Shown: one piece after another, positions 9,019 through 18,907 of the stretch
Layout of the letters: the number at the start of each line of letters is the position of its first letter
How positions within the stretch are numbered: the first letter of the stretch is position 1
Assembly (NCBI RefSeq): GCF_016741875.1
Contig: NZ_JAERRF010000018.1
Coordinates: 1 to 64,000 of the forward strand
Length of the DNA: 64,000 bases
Direction: 5' to 3'
From: Streptomyces coffeae
Lineage (GTDB): Bacteria > Actinomycetota > Actinomycetes > Streptomycetales > Streptomycetaceae
Program-made: the position numbers and the translations under genes
Notes under the pieces: model-generated
What the model was told of the DNA's origin: nothing
The model's database searches: none
The model's input: only the letters and a program-made list of their open reading frames with translations

Positions 9019-11814
9019 TCATGCGCTACGGCTCTCACCCGCGAGCGCTGCGGCGAGCGCGGACCGGCCCTCGATACCGAGTTTCCGGTAGGAACGCGTC
9101 AGGTGCTTCTCGACCGCACGCTTACTGATCTCCAGCCGGTCGGCAATCTCCTGGTTGCTGTGACCCCGTGCGGCGAATTCCGCAACAGTGGCCTCGCCAG
9201 GGGTGAGCACGGATCTGACCATCGGGGCCGAGGCAGCCGCGGCAGCACCGACCAGTCCTCTGTCCCGAGCGCCCGATCCGGACCTCTGCACCTGCTCGGC
9301 CAGCCGTCGGCCGCGGGTCAGCAGCCGTTCGCCCTCGGCCGGCGCGGTCGTATGCTGCAAGCGTTTCCCGAGCGCGATCAGAGCCCGGGACAGTTCCAGC
9401 GTGGTGCCCACGTCCTGGAGCACCTCGACCGCCTGCCGCATCCATACGGTCCCTTGTGGTCCGTCGGTCACGGTCCCGCGCACCCGCAACGCCCTGCCGA
9501 GCACCGTCGGAGCGCCCCAGGCCTCCGCACGCCGGTGAGTGTCCTCGGCGAGCTCGGCCGCGTCCGCGGTCCTGCCCAGCCGGTGGTGGATCAGCGCCGC
9601 CGAGACCTGCCACGGTGACACGGCCGGGTTGAGCCATCCGGCCCGGTCGAGCAGACGACCGCAGTCGAGGAACTGTGCCCGCGCCGCCGGGAGGTCCCCG
9701 CGCGCCGCCGCCAGTTCGCCCCGCAGATGCCGCCGCAGGGCGAACATCAGCAGGTCGCCGTAGGGGGCCGTCATCTCCACCGCTTGCCCGGCCAGCGTGA
9801 GGTCCCGCTGCTCGACCGCGACCGCGCCCAGCGAGAAAGCCGCCGTCTCCATCGACTCCGGCACATCCCGGTCGGCCAGCGCCACCGCGCGCAGCGCGCT
9901 CTCCCGCGCCGTCGCAACCTGACCGCGGCCGAGAAGCACCAGCCCGCTTTGTGCTTCGGCGATCGCGATGAGTGTCGGGGGGCCCTGTCGCCGGACGTGG
10001 GCCAGCGCCGCATCGAGCCAGGACGCGGCGGCGTCTCCGGCGTCTGCGGCGAACAGCACCCAGGGAAGGGTCAGCAGAGCGGAGCTGAGTTGCAGTGAGT
10101 TGGTCGGTTGATGGTCGAGTACCTGACGTGCCATCCTCACCACGTCCCGGCAGCCGACCTGCCCGCTCAGCACCGCGGAGTGCAGGAGCACCATGCGCAG
10201 TTCCCGCTCTCCGATGCCGACCGGGGTGGTGTCCCCGAGTGCCATCAGCCGTTCTCCGGCCGACGCCAGGACCGCGGGGTCCTGGATCCCCGCGTAGCGC
10301 GAGCGCGCCTCCATTCGCAGGGCCAGCTCCCGGTCGTCACCGTGCAGGGTCTCGGGGGCTCCGTACCGCCCGGAGACCTCGCGGACCAGTTCGGCGAGTT
10401 GCGTGTCGCGGCCCACCACGTGCGGCGGTGCCCAGGAGAGCACCGCGGCGCGTCTGCGGTGGTCCGGCATCAGCCGCGCGGCCTGTGCGAGGTGCCGGAC
10501 CGCCGAGTCCGATTCGGCTTCCAGCTCGGCGACGGCCAGCTCGGCGAGTTGCTCGGCGCGTTTGCGGCCGTCGACGCTCAGGTCCAGCAGGGCCTGGCGC
10601 AGATAGCGAACGGCATCCTCGGGTGCGCCCCGTCTCCGCGCGGCCACCGCCGCCGCCCTGAGCTGAGCGATCTCCCAGCGGTCGGGCAGTTCGGCAACGT
10701 GCACCAACTGCGCCGCGATCTCCTCCGGCTCGGCGCCGCACTCCTCCAGCAGGGCCGCGGCGGACCGGTGCAGACGCGAGTACTCCTCCGCTCCGAGGGA
10801 CTCCGCGATCGCCTGGGTCATGGCTGGGTCGCGGAAGGCGAGTCTGCCGGATCCGCCGCGCACCAGGGCTTTCCGGAGCGCCGCCTGCGCGGCTCGGCTG
10901 TCCTGCCGGCTCACCCCGCTCAGCCGCTCGACCAGCTCTTCGGTCGCCTGGTCCGCCAGCACCACCACCGCCTTGGCGAAGGCTGCGATGGCAGGATCGC
11001 GCCGCAGCCGCAGCAGCATCCGCTCAGCCTGGAGCGACGCCCCGAGGTCACGGACCCGCGCCACCTCCGCCGCTGTTCCGCGCAACCGCTGCCCCACGGC
11101 ACGGTCGAGCAGCACACGGAGCTCTTTCGGGTTGCCGCCGGTCACATCGTGGCAGGCCAGGGCAAACGCGGTGGCGCAGCCGTCACCCAGCCACGAGGAC
11201 AGCAGCTTCGCCGTCGCCTCCTTGGGCAGCGGTTCCGCGCGCAGCCGATGGGTCGCCGCGCCCATGATCTCGAGGAGGTGTGGGTCCCGCGTGCCCTCCC
11301 AGTCGTGCACCACCACACCGATGAGCACGCGCGTACCGTTCAGCCGCGCGGCCAGGAAGGCCAGCGCGCGCAGCGATGGTTCGTCCGCCCAGTGCAGGTC
11401 GTCGATCACGAGCACTACAGTCTGGTTGCCGCTGAGACCGACCATCAGGATGTACAGACCGTAGAGCACCGGGGTGAGCACATCGACGCCGATGACCTCG
11501 TGCACTCCGCTCCCGTCCTCCACGGCGCCGAGCAGGGCCCGCGAAGGGGCGGGCACCACGTCCTCCGGCGAGGTGAGCAGGGGCAGCGCCCATTGGCGTA
11601 CGACGCCCAGCGGCAGGTCACGCTCGCCCTGTGCGCCGCTGGACCGCAGCACGCACGCGCCGGAGTCCTCGGCGAGCTGTGCCAGCTCACGCAGCAAGAC
11701 CGTCGTGCCCGCCCCGGTCTCGCCCTCCAGCAGCAGCAGCGCTCCCTCACCGGACTCGGCCTGCCGCAAGGCCTGGCGCAGGACGGTCAGTTCGGATTCC
11801 CGCTGCACGAGCAT
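9019..11814 (-). CDS. LuxR family transcriptional regulator, LAL type
   Basis: Second LAL regulator, 931 aa. The N-terminal ATPase-like domain has a degenerate P-loop GETGAGTT (31-38), with Thr37 where Lys is expected, and a Walker B-like VLVIDDLHWADE. A long helical repeat middle leads to a C-terminal LuxR HTH (LTPGEATVAEFAARGHSNQE ... AVEKHLTRSYRKLGI) ending at 9019. The open frame extends far upstream (to 13080), but that part is antisense-free shadow of the next gene. ATG at 11814 is the true start: it lies 5 bp after the stop of the preceding LAL gene, with GGAAGG in front, so translation is probably coupled. It forms a three-gene set with the two LAL genes upstream. Confidence 0.92.
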   Translation of the reverse strand: MLVQRESELTVLRQALRQAESGEGALLLLEGETGAGTTVLLRELAQLAEDSGACVLRSSGAQGERDLPLGVVRQWALPLLTSPEDVVPAPSRALLGAVEDGSGVHEVIGVDVLTPVLYGLYILMVGLSGNQTVVLVIDDLHWADEPSLRALAFLAARLNGTRVLIGVVVHDWEGTRDPHLLEIMGAATHRLRAEPLPKEATAKLLSSWLGDGCATAFALACHDVTGGNPKELRVLLDRAVGQRLRGTAAEVARVRDLGASLQAERMLLRLRRDPAIAAFAKAVVVLADQATEELVERLSGVSRQDSRAAQAALRKALVRGGSGRLAFRDPAMTQAIAESLGAEEYSRLHRSAAALLEECGAEPEEIAAQLVHVAELPDRWEIAQLRAAAVAARRRGAPEDAVRYLRQALLDLSVDGRKRAEQLAELAVAELEAESDSAVRHLAQAARLMPDHRRRAAVLSWAPPHVVGRDTQLAELVREVSGRYGAPETLHGDDRELALRMEARSRYAGIQDPAVLASAGERLMALGDTTPVGIGERELRMVLLHSAVLSGQVGCRDVVRMARQVLDHQPTNSLQLSSALLTLPWVLFAADAGDAAASWLDAALAHVRRQGPPTLIAIAEAQSGLVLLGRGQVATARESALRAVALADRDVPESMETAAFSLGAVAVEQRDLTLAGQAVEMTAPYGDLLMFALRRHLRGELAAARGDLPAARAQFLDCGRLLDRAGWLNPAVSPWQVSAALIHHRLGRTADAAELAEDTHRRAEAWGAPTVLGRALRVRGTVTDGPQGTVWMRQAVEVLQDVGTTLELSRALIALGKRLQHTTAPAEGERLLTRGRRLAEQVQRSGSGARDRGLVGAAAAASAPMVRSVLTPGEATVAEFAARGHSNQEIADRLEISKRAVEKHLTRSYRKLGIEGRSALAAALAGESRSA

Positions 11815-11819
11815 GGGTC

Positions 11820-14531
11820 TCACACCTTCCGGACCGCGGGGGCGAAGCGGGCCGCCAGCTCTGTTCTGCCCCGGACGCCGAGCTTGCGGTACACCTTGGT
11901 CAGTCGCAGCTCCACGGTCCGGGTGGCGACGCCGAGTTCGTCGGCGATCTCCCGGTTGGCCAGTCCGCTCAGGGCGAGTTGCAGGACGTCCCACTCGGGT
12001 GGTGCCAGCTCGGCGAGGGGCAGGGGCTCCGGCTCTTCCATCGTCTCCGGTGCGGCGGGGAGCTCGACGCCGAACGCGCTCAGCATGTCCGTGAGCCGTG
12101 CGTGGGCTCGCTCGAGAGCCCCGCCGGTGCCCCATCCGTGCAGCAGCGCACGCTCCTCCGCGAGCAGCCGGGCGGCGCTCTCGGGAGCGCCGAGCATCCG
12201 GTGGGCCAACGCGGCCGTCGACCGCCAGTGCACGAGCATCGGATTGCGCCACCGTCGAGCACGCAGCAGCCTGCCGCACTCGTCCAGGTACACCAGGGCA
12301 CGTTCGGGGTCGCCGGTCACGAGGCAGAGCTCGCCCTTCGCGTAGCACAGCAGTCCCCAGCCGATGCCCTGGTCCGCCCCCGCGGCGAGCGGGCGGGCCG
12401 CGGCCCGTTGCGCGTCGTCCAGCCTCCCGCAACGGAGTTCGGTGACGATCTCGCCGGCCACGAAGCGCGCCAGCAGCATCGGATGCCAGGAGCTCAGGGG
12501 CAGCTCCCGAGCGGCGGCGGCCAGATCCTGCCGTGCCACCTCGGCGCCGTGGACACCCAGCGCGACGCGCGCCCGATGGAGCAGTGCCTGTGCGGCGCTC
12601 GCGCGGGCGTTGCGTCTGCGCGCCTCGACCACGACGGCGTCCAGTCCGGCCAGGGCCGCTTCCTGGTCGTCGGTGCACCGCAGTGCGCTGGATGCCGCGA
12701 TCCGGCACATCAGCGGAAGGTCGGTGTACGCGGTGAGCGCGGCCCTGGCCAGCTTCCGTGCCCGGTCGGGCTCCACGGCCCGGGTGGCCAACTGCCAGGC
12801 GAGCACCGCGGCTTGAGCCGGGTCCGCCGGGCGCTCGATGGGCGGGGGCAACGGGGCCACCGGGCCACGCGGTTCCGGGCCGGACTCTTCCTGTGCGAGC
12901 CGGCCCAGAGCGAGCAGCGGGGAGCGGGTCTCTTCCGCCATGGAGCCGTTCCAAGCCCGGTAGGCGTCCGCGATCGTTCGGTGTGCGGTCGCCGCGTCGC
13001 CGCGGCTCAGCAGCAGGTCGGCCGCCTCGACGACGGACGGCAAGACCTCGCGGTGCGGGTAGCGCACCAGGACTTGGCACAGCCTGCCGTCGCTGGCCTG
13101 CGGCGCCGTCGCGACCTCGACCGAGGCGAGGCGGTTGAGCAGGCGCGCCCGGTCGGCATCGGGCATGGGCTCACGCAGGGCGCGGCGCAGCGCCGCGACC
13201 GCGGAGTCCGGCCTGCCTTGCCGCAGGCGGTACATGGACGCCTCGGCCAGCACCTCGGGGGCCCAGGGCAGGCCGGTCGCGGGTGCGGCGCCGAGAAGGC
13301 CGGCGACGGTGTCGGCGTCGGCACCCACCTTCCAGCCGAGTTCCGCCGCCCGCAGGCACAACGTGTTCCGCTCGACGGCGTCCATGCCCGCGAGCACATC
13401 CTCGGGGAGCGAGGAGCAGGCCGGCCGGGGGGCGTCGGGGCCGGTCACCAGCCCGGCGGCGAGCAGTATGTCGAGTGCGCGCTCCAGGCTGGTCGTACCC
13501 AAGCCGGTGAGGGAACCGACGATCTCGTACTCGAAGGTGGCGCCTCCTCCGAGGCACAGCACGCGCAGCAACGCCAGCGCGTCGGCGGGCAGGCCCCGGA
13601 CGGCCCGGGCGTTGCGCTCGGACCAGGCACTGCGGGCCGCCAGTGTCAGCTCCCCGACCCGTTCGGGGGTCAGCGGCAGGTCCCGGGCGGCGAAGTGTTC
13701 GGCCACGGCGTGCAGCACGGCGGGGCGGCCCATGGTCAGATCGGTCGCCGTGGCGGCCACCGATGCGTCGACCTCCCGTCCCACCACCGCTGTGAGGAGC
13801 CTTTGGGAATCCTGTGGAGTCAGTGGCGGCAGCGGGAGTTCGTGAACGGCGGCGCAGCCCGTGTTCACGATGCAGTCCTCGCCGAGGTGGCCGGAGAGCG
13901 GGCCGTGGGACGCCCCGATGAGGAGCACCGGGGCGTCCTGGACCCGGCGGGTCATGGCGGCGAACCAGTGCAGCGACCACACGTCGGCCCACTGGACGTC
14001 GTCGACGGCGAGGGTCAGGGGGCGGTCCGCGGCGAGTGCGAGGAACTCGTCGCACAGCAGCGCTATCAAGGCCTCGGTGCTGCCGCCGCGGAGGCAGATG
14101 GCCGCCAGTTCGACCACGCGTGGCGGCGGGCGGAGTGCGATGAACAGGTGGCTCATGGCGGCGTACGGGAGCTGCGACTCGACCGGTGAGCAGCGGACGT
14201 GGCCGACGGCGCTTCCGGCGGCCCGCGCCCGGGCCACCGCCCGGGTGATCAGCGCGCTGCGTCCGGCGCCGAGCGGACCGGTCAGGCCGAGGACGCCCGA
14301 CTCGCCGGCGGTGAGCGTCTCGATCACTTCGTCGAGCCGGGTCAGGACGGTGTCGCGGCCCACGAGTTGGGTGTCGCGGGATGCGGGGCTCACCGGGGCA
14401 GCCGCCCGGCACCGGTCCCCGCGGCTCGGTGGGCTTCCGCTTCGGCTCCGAGCCGCCTGTGGCCGTTGCGCGCCGCCACCTCGTACCCCCTTGCCACCGG
14501 TCGCTCCCCGCCGGAAGCGATGCTTTTCCAC
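11820..14531 (-). CDS. LuxR family transcriptional regulator, LAL type
   Basis: Third LAL regulator, up to 903 aa. From the GTG at 14531, residues 1-46 are Arg/Gly/Pro rich and unlike the family. A second GTG at 14393 (VSPASRDTQLVGRD) begins where homology-like sequence starts and may be the real start. The P-loop is GPLGAGRS (85-92) with Arg91 in place of Lys; Walker B-like is LAVDDVQWAD. The HTH near the C-terminus reads LAPPEWDVLQLALSGLANRE ... TVELRLTKVYRKLGV. It follows the next LAL gene by 49 bp (or 187 bp with the later start) and precedes another by 5 bp, so the three appear to form an operon. Confidence 0.9.
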   Translation of the reverse strand: MEKHRFRRGATGGKGVRGGGAQRPQAARSRSGSPPSRGDRCRAAAPVSPASRDTQLVGRDTVLTRLDEVIETLTAGESGVLGLTGPLGAGRSALITRAVARARAAGSAVGHVRCSPVESQLPYAAMSHLFIALRPPPRVVELAAICLRGGSTEALIALLCDEFLALAADRPLTLAVDDVQWADVWSLHWFAAMTRRVQDAPVLLIGASHGPLSGHLGEDCIVNTGCAAVHELPLPPLTPQDSQRLLTAVVGREVDASVAATATDLTMGRPAVLHAVAEHFAARDLPLTPERVGELTLAARSAWSERNARAVRGLPADALALLRVLCLGGGATFEYEIVGSLTGLGTTSLERALDILLAAGLVTGPDAPRPACSSLPEDVLAGMDAVERNTLCLRAAELGWKVGADADTVAGLLGAAPATGLPWAPEVLAEASMYRLRQGRPDSAVAALRRALREPMPDADRARLLNRLASVEVATAPQASDGRLCQVLVRYPHREVLPSVVEAADLLLSRGDAATAHRTIADAYRAWNGSMAEETRSPLLALGRLAQEESGPEPRGPVAPLPPPIERPADPAQAAVLAWQLATRAVEPDRARKLARAALTAYTDLPLMCRIAASSALRCTDDQEAALAGLDAVVVEARRRNARASAAQALLHRARVALGVHGAEVARQDLAAAARELPLSSWHPMLLARFVAGEIVTELRCGRLDDAQRAAARPLAAGADQGIGWGLLCYAKGELCLVTGDPERALVYLDECGRLLRARRWRNPMLVHWRSTAALAHRMLGAPESAARLLAEERALLHGWGTGGALERAHARLTDMLSAFGVELPAAPETMEEPEPLPLAELAPPEWDVLQLALSGLANREIADELGVATRTVELRLTKVYRKLGVRGRTELAARFAPAVRKV

Positions 14532-14580
14532 ACTACAACTCCGCTGGTCACAGCCCGAAGTCGGCGTTGGAACGGTCTCA

Positions 14581-17406
14581 TCAAACTCTCATCAGCGCGG
14601 CAGGCAGCTCCAGGCGGCTCCGGATGCCGAGCTTCCGGTACACGCTGGTGAGGTGGAACTCAACGGTCCGCTGGGTGAGGAACAGTGACTCGGCTATCTC
14701 CCTGTTGGTCGCTCCCGCGGCGGCCTGCTCGGCGACCCGGCGCTCGCTGCCGCTCAGCGCGTCGGCGGGCGAGTCGGTGCCGTGCCACAACCGCCCGCCG
14801 GCTTCGGTCAGCGCGGGCAGGGACTGGTCCAGCTGCTGCTTGTCCCGGCACAGCACGGCCAGGTCGATCGAGCGGCGCAGCCGTTCGCGAGCGCCCTCGG
14901 CGTCGCCCCGGCGGTGCAGTCTGCGGCCGAGCAGGTACTCCGCCCGGGACTGCTGAAGTCTGCCGGGGGAGTCCGCGAGCATGTTCACCGCGTCGATGAG
15001 CAGGTCGATCCCGGAGTCTCCCGCGGTCAGCACACCGCGCGCCATGCGGATCATGCCCAGCGCCCGGCAGGTTCCCCAGCGTCGTACGGGCTCCTCCACC
15101 CGTTCGAGGAGATCCAGCCCTTCGTGGGCGCGGCCGAGTCCGGCGAGCGCCTCCGCCGCATCGAGCCACCAGGGGGCCAGTACGGGGTTGTCGATGCCGG
15201 CCTCGGCCAGGCTGTCGCCGCAGTGGAGAAGGTGGGTGAGCGCGCCCTCCAGGTCTCCCAGCGCAGCCCGGGTCCGTGCCCGCGCCATCGTGAAGTGGTG
15301 GTATTCGATGGCGAACCGGTCCAGTCGTGGCCGGGTGACCAGGTCGAGCAGATCCTGCGCCCGCTTCGGCTCTCCCCGGCGGATCAGCGCCCCCGCCAGG
15401 GCGGTCTGCGGCATCACCACGGTCGGGGCCCAGGCTTCCTGCACCATCACGTCGAAGGCGCTCTGCGCGTCGGACAGCGCCTCTCCCACATTGCCCGCCC
15501 AGAGGTGGACCTCGGCGCGCACGCTGGTGCTGAGGACGTACGTCCACGCCTCACCGCGGCCCTGCGCGTGCTCGATCAGGTCGGTGAGGGCGCGCAGCGG
15601 GAGGTCGATCTCGTCGGCGAGGAAGAGCGAGAGGCTGGAACCCAGCACCGCCCATCCGCCGGGTGCGATCTCGCCGATGTCCAGGACCTTGCGCGCCTGG
15701 GCGGCGACCTCCGGGGCGGGCCTGGCCTTCAGGGTGCCCAGCGAGGACAGCATGGCCAGCAGCTGGCGTTCCTCGGGGGTGTCTCCCGGCGGCGGAACGT
15801 AGTCGGCGAACCGCCGGCTCACCGCTTCCACGGTGGACTTCTCGTCGAGGCCGGAGAGCAGGTACACGGACTCCACGAGCGTGCGCAGGGCGCGGTCCGC
15901 CGGGTCGGGGTTCTCGCCCAGCTCGGCGTCGATGGTGTCGAGCGTCTCCCCCACCAACGCGAAGGCCCGCAGCGAATTCTGCGCCCCCAGCGAGGTCAGG
16001 GCGTACTGCACCACCAACTGGCTTCGGATCCGTGGATCGGATACCAGGCCGAGCGCGCGCTCCAGGTGTTCGAGGCCCTTGGCCGGGTCGCTCTGTGCGA
16101 GCACCTTGCCGGAGGCGGCCAGCAGGCCCACGTCGTCCGGGTCGTGTTTGAGCGCGTGGGAGAGGTAGCGCGCGGCGACACCGGGCGCGCCCCGGTGCTC
16201 CGCGCTCGCGGCTGCCGCGCGCAGCACACCGACCATCCACGGCGTCGGGTCGCCGGGCAGCCGCATCAGCTGGACAGCGATTTCCTCGGCCGGGCGGCCG
16301 GCGTCGTTGAGCAGCCGCGCGGCGCGCCGGCGCAGGGCCACGAGTTCCTCGGCGGGGGTCGCGTCGAGCACCGCCTGCCGGATCAGGTCGTGTGCGTAGT
16401 CGACGCCGTCGCCGAGCAGCAGGTCCTGGGCGCGCAGCGCCTCCACCGCGATTCCCGCCGGGCCCGGTCGGGTGCCGGCGAGGGCCGCGGTCATCTCGAT
16501 GCTCTCGCCGCCCAGCACCGCGATCGCCTTGGCGACGGCGTAGGCGTCCTCGGGGAGCCGGTCGAGCTGAGACCGCGTGACCACGCACCGCCCGAGCTCG
16601 TCGAGCAGGGCCACCTGTTCGACGCCGGGCGGAATCGCCTCGGCGCGCAGCCGGGTGACGACCCGCTGGAGCAGGAACGGGCTTCCGCCGGTGATGTCCG
16701 TGCAGGTGGCGACGAATGCCGGGGCGGTCTCGACGCCGAACGCGGAGTGCAGGACGTCGCCGACGGCATCGGCGGTCAGCGGAGGCAGATCCAGGGTCAG
16801 ACAGCCCAGGGCGTCACTGATCTCGTCGAGCAGTTCGGGCTGATCAGCGCCGGTGCGCTGGGTCATCACCACCAGGAGCGGAAGGTCCTCTGCACGGCGG
16901 AGCAGAAATCCCAGCCAGCGCAGGGAGGTCTCGTCGCACCACTGGATGTCGTCGATGGCGAGCACCACCAGGCCGTCGGCGCTGAGCCCGGCGGTCAGCC
17001 AGTGCAGGCCGTACATGACCGCGTACGCGTCGGCTGGGCCGGTCTCCTCCGTATGCGGCAGGAGCGCGGGGAGGGCGAGGCGGGCGCTGCCGCTGAGCAG
17101 AGGGGAGCTCGCGGGGCCGTCCCCGGTGCGCCACAACGGCTCGAACAAGCCACGGACGGTTTCGTACCCCGTTGAACGGCCTTCCGGACACGTGACGGAC
17201 AGCACCGTCTTCGCGAGGGGTTCGAGTTCGTTGAGCACGGCGGAGAGCAGTCGGGTCTTGCCGATACCGGCCGGGCCGCGGACCAGCACCGCTTGACCCG
17301 CGCCGGGCGACGCCCGGCGGGCGCGTTCGACGAGAAGGGACAATTCCCAGTCCCGGCCGATGAGTTCCGTGGCTGTTTGCGACTGCACGCTGCTATGAGC
17401 GGCCAT
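14581..17406 (-). CDS. LuxR family transcriptional regulator, LAL type
   Basis: Fourth LAL regulator, 941 aa and first gene of the three-LAL operon. It is the only one of the four with a canonical Walker A motif, GPAGIGKT (44-51), plus Walker B VVLAIDDIQWCDE. The helical middle is followed by an HTH (LSGSERRVAEQAAAGATNRE ... TVEFHLTSVYRKLGI). An in-frame ATG exists at 17427, but only the ATG at 17406 has a proper ribosome site (AGGAG five bases upstream), so I take 17406. It probably regulates the PKS cluster and possibly the other LAL genes. Confidence 0.93.
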   Translation of the reverse strand: MAAHSSVQSQTATELIGRDWELSLLVERARRASPGAGQAVLVRGPAGIGKTRLLSAVLNELEPLAKTVLSVTCPEGRSTGYETVRGLFEPLWRTGDGPASSPLLSGSARLALPALLPHTEETGPADAYAVMYGLHWLTAGLSADGLVVLAIDDIQWCDETSLRWLGFLLRRAEDLPLLVVMTQRTGADQPELLDEISDALGCLTLDLPPLTADAVGDVLHSAFGVETAPAFVATCTDITGGSPFLLQRVVTRLRAEAIPPGVEQVALLDELGRCVVTRSQLDRLPEDAYAVAKAIAVLGGESIEMTAALAGTRPGPAGIAVEALRAQDLLLGDGVDYAHDLIRQAVLDATPAEELVALRRRAARLLNDAGRPAEEIAVQLMRLPGDPTPWMVGVLRAAAASAEHRGAPGVAARYLSHALKHDPDDVGLLAASGKVLAQSDPAKGLEHLERALGLVSDPRIRSQLVVQYALTSLGAQNSLRAFALVGETLDTIDAELGENPDPADRALRTLVESVYLLSGLDEKSTVEAVSRRFADYVPPPGDTPEERQLLAMLSSLGTLKARPAPEVAAQARKVLDIGEIAPGGWAVLGSSLSLFLADEIDLPLRALTDLIEHAQGRGEAWTYVLSTSVRAEVHLWAGNVGEALSDAQSAFDVMVQEAWAPTVVMPQTALAGALIRRGEPKRAQDLLDLVTRPRLDRFAIEYHHFTMARARTRAALGDLEGALTHLLHCGDSLAEAGIDNPVLAPWWLDAAEALAGLGRAHEGLDLLERVEEPVRRWGTCRALGMIRMARGVLTAGDSGIDLLIDAVNMLADSPGRLQQSRAEYLLGRRLHRRGDAEGARERLRRSIDLAVLCRDKQQLDQSLPALTEAGGRLWHGTDSPADALSGSERRVAEQAAAGATNREIAESLFLTQRTVEFHLTSVYRKLGIRSRLELPAALMRV

Positions 17407-18185
17407 CGAGACTCCTGTGTGCTGCATTGCGGGGGGACGTCAACTGGCCGTTGATGTTGATGAGTTTGGATGCCGATTCGCTTGCTGGCCGATAATACCG
17501 GCTCGGGTGTCCGGATTACGGACCCCGTGGTGCCCATCGGCCTTCACCTCGGGCGTGCACGGAACTGTCCGTAACACTACTTGCTCGTATGGTGCATGGA
17601 ATCAGGCTCCCCCCGGGGCACTCAGAGGCCAGGTCAGGAGAAGTCAGTCGAGTCCCTTCTCCTGCTGTTCATCCGCAGTTCTTGTATCGCTCGATGGACC
17701 GGTGCGCGGTGCCCGGCGCGGTCCGCTTCTCGATACGGGAGCGATAGGTGTTCCCATCGCCGCGGCATGTGCCCGACATCACCGTGGTGACGTATGCGGG
17801 ACGGCCGAGGCTCCGCGGATCCCGAATCGAGCGGTGAATGCGACGCTGCGGAGAAATCCGCGGGATCTGAATACGGATCTGCAAGACCCAGGTTTCCTGG
17901 AGAATTTCATACCGTCCGCGGATCATCCGCTCCCGCACGTTCGTTGACCGATCGTCCGTCAACAGCGAAAGGGCTTCTCGGGCCAATCGCCACCCATCCT
18001 CCGGGGCCATTGCAGCCGCTTGATCAGTTTCGGCCACGACCGACGCGAGGCACCTCCTCGACCCCGGTGACCACCCGCGACAGCGGTCCATCGCCTGGCG
18101 CGCCCCGCCTCGCGGTGCCGCACGCCGGCAGGGGGCCGGGCGGACGTGCCCGTAGACGGCCCGAGCCGTCGGGGAGGGAGACACA
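17407..18185. other. Intergenic region upstream of LAL operon
   Basis: About 780 bp without a gene I can support. A 5+5+5 inverted repeat, GTCCG-GATTA-CGGAC (17509-17523), lies about 100 bp upstream of the LAL start and is a candidate operator. A minus-strand open frame covers most of the stretch; its last 30 or so codons (ending IERYKNCG at 17669) look somewhat protein-like, but the rest is Arg-rich and unconvincing. It may be a decayed small gene. Confidence 0.35.
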
Positions 18186-18220
18186 GTGATGCCCGGGGCC
18201 CCAAGGCACCCGGGCATCAC
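18186..18220 (-). terminator. Terminator-like hairpin after cold-shock gene
   Basis: Perfect 12-bp inverted repeat: GTGATGCCCGGG at 18186-18197 and CCCGGGCATCAC at 18209-18220, with an 11-nt loop. It lies about 45 bp after the stop of the cold-shock gene. There is no U-tract, as is usual in Streptomyces. Confidence 0.75.
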
Positions 18221-18263
18221 CGCGTCATCCGCCCTGCTTCCGCCCCGTGACCGGGGCGGCGGG

Positions 18264-18710
18264 TCAGGCGTCGATCCAGTTGTGTGCCTGGACCAGTTCC
18301 AGCACGCGCTTGCGTACCTGGACGAGCTGGGCCGCGGTGAGCGACGGCGCCGCTTCGAGCAGCGCCTCGGTCAGCTCGTTCCGGAACTCAGCCTGGGACA
18401 GGACGTCGCACATCAGGTCCTCGTCGGAATCCGCGGCGACCGCCCGTTCCGCCCCCGCGGCAACCGGAGTCGGCCGCCGTACGACGACCGCCCGCGCGGG
18501 CTGCTGCTCCAACATCTGCACATCGCTGGCCTTGAGCCCGCGCTCCCCCACCTCCGCCGTGTACTCCACCCGGAGTCCACTGCGGAACAGATGCTTCTCG
18601 TCCCTCAAGTCATTGGCATGTACGAAGACATCCTCACCGCCGGAATCGGGGGTGATAAAGCCATATCCGCGCACGTCGTCAAAGCGCACCACGGTACCTG
18701 TAGCCACCAC
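18264..18710 (-). CDS. Cold-shock-domain protein with C-terminal extension
   Basis: 148-aa nucleic-acid-binding protein. Residues 1-67 form a cold-shock domain: GTVVRFDDVRGYGFI contains RNP1 (GYGFI) and VFVHANDL contains RNP2. Classical Csp proteins are about 67 aa, so the remaining 80 residues are an extension, acidic then helical (about 95-148). It probably acts as an RNA chaperone or single-strand-binding regulator. The start is one of two adjacent GTG codons at 18710/18707, with GGGGAAGC upstream. It sits between the LAL operon and the phosphopantetheinyl transferase, same strand. A role in the PKS cluster is possible but not shown by the sequence. Confidence 0.85.
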   Translation of the reverse strand: MVATGTVVRFDDVRGYGFITPDSGGEDVFVHANDLRDEKHLFRSGLRVEYTAEVGERGLKASDVQMLEQQPARAVVVRRPTPVAAGAERAVAADSDEDLMCDVLSQAEFRNELTEALLEAAPSLTAAQLVQVRKRVLELVQAHNWIDA

Positions 18711-18907
18711 AGCTTCCCCTCACATCAACCACTACACACTGTCACCAACACACGTCCCGGAGCCGGTCTTTGACACCCCGCACCGGATACCGCTCAAATC
18801 CTCGGGCCGACATTCGACGGGCGGGGCACGGCAGTTGACCGCCGTCCGGCCCCTCGCACGGTGCTTCCTCATGGTGTCGTAAGGCCCATGGGCCGTAGCG
18901 CGCACGG

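Noticed and set aside
11815-13080. Open frame continuing upstream of the second LAL regulator, giving a 1,353-aa protein
   Set aside because: The extension is an Arg/Gly-rich shadow of the third LAL gene, which fills the same DNA in another frame; the ATG at 11814, 5 bp after that gene's stop, is the true start.
14782-17175. 797-aa plus-strand open frame opposite the fourth LAL gene
   Set aside because: Same artefact: no motifs, unusual amino-acid composition; the opposite strand encodes a clear P-loop and LuxR HTH.
17669-18220. 183-aa minus-strand frame upstream of the LAL operon
   Set aside because: The last 30 residues look partly protein-like but the rest does not, and there is no good ribosome site; kept only as a note in the intergenic entry.
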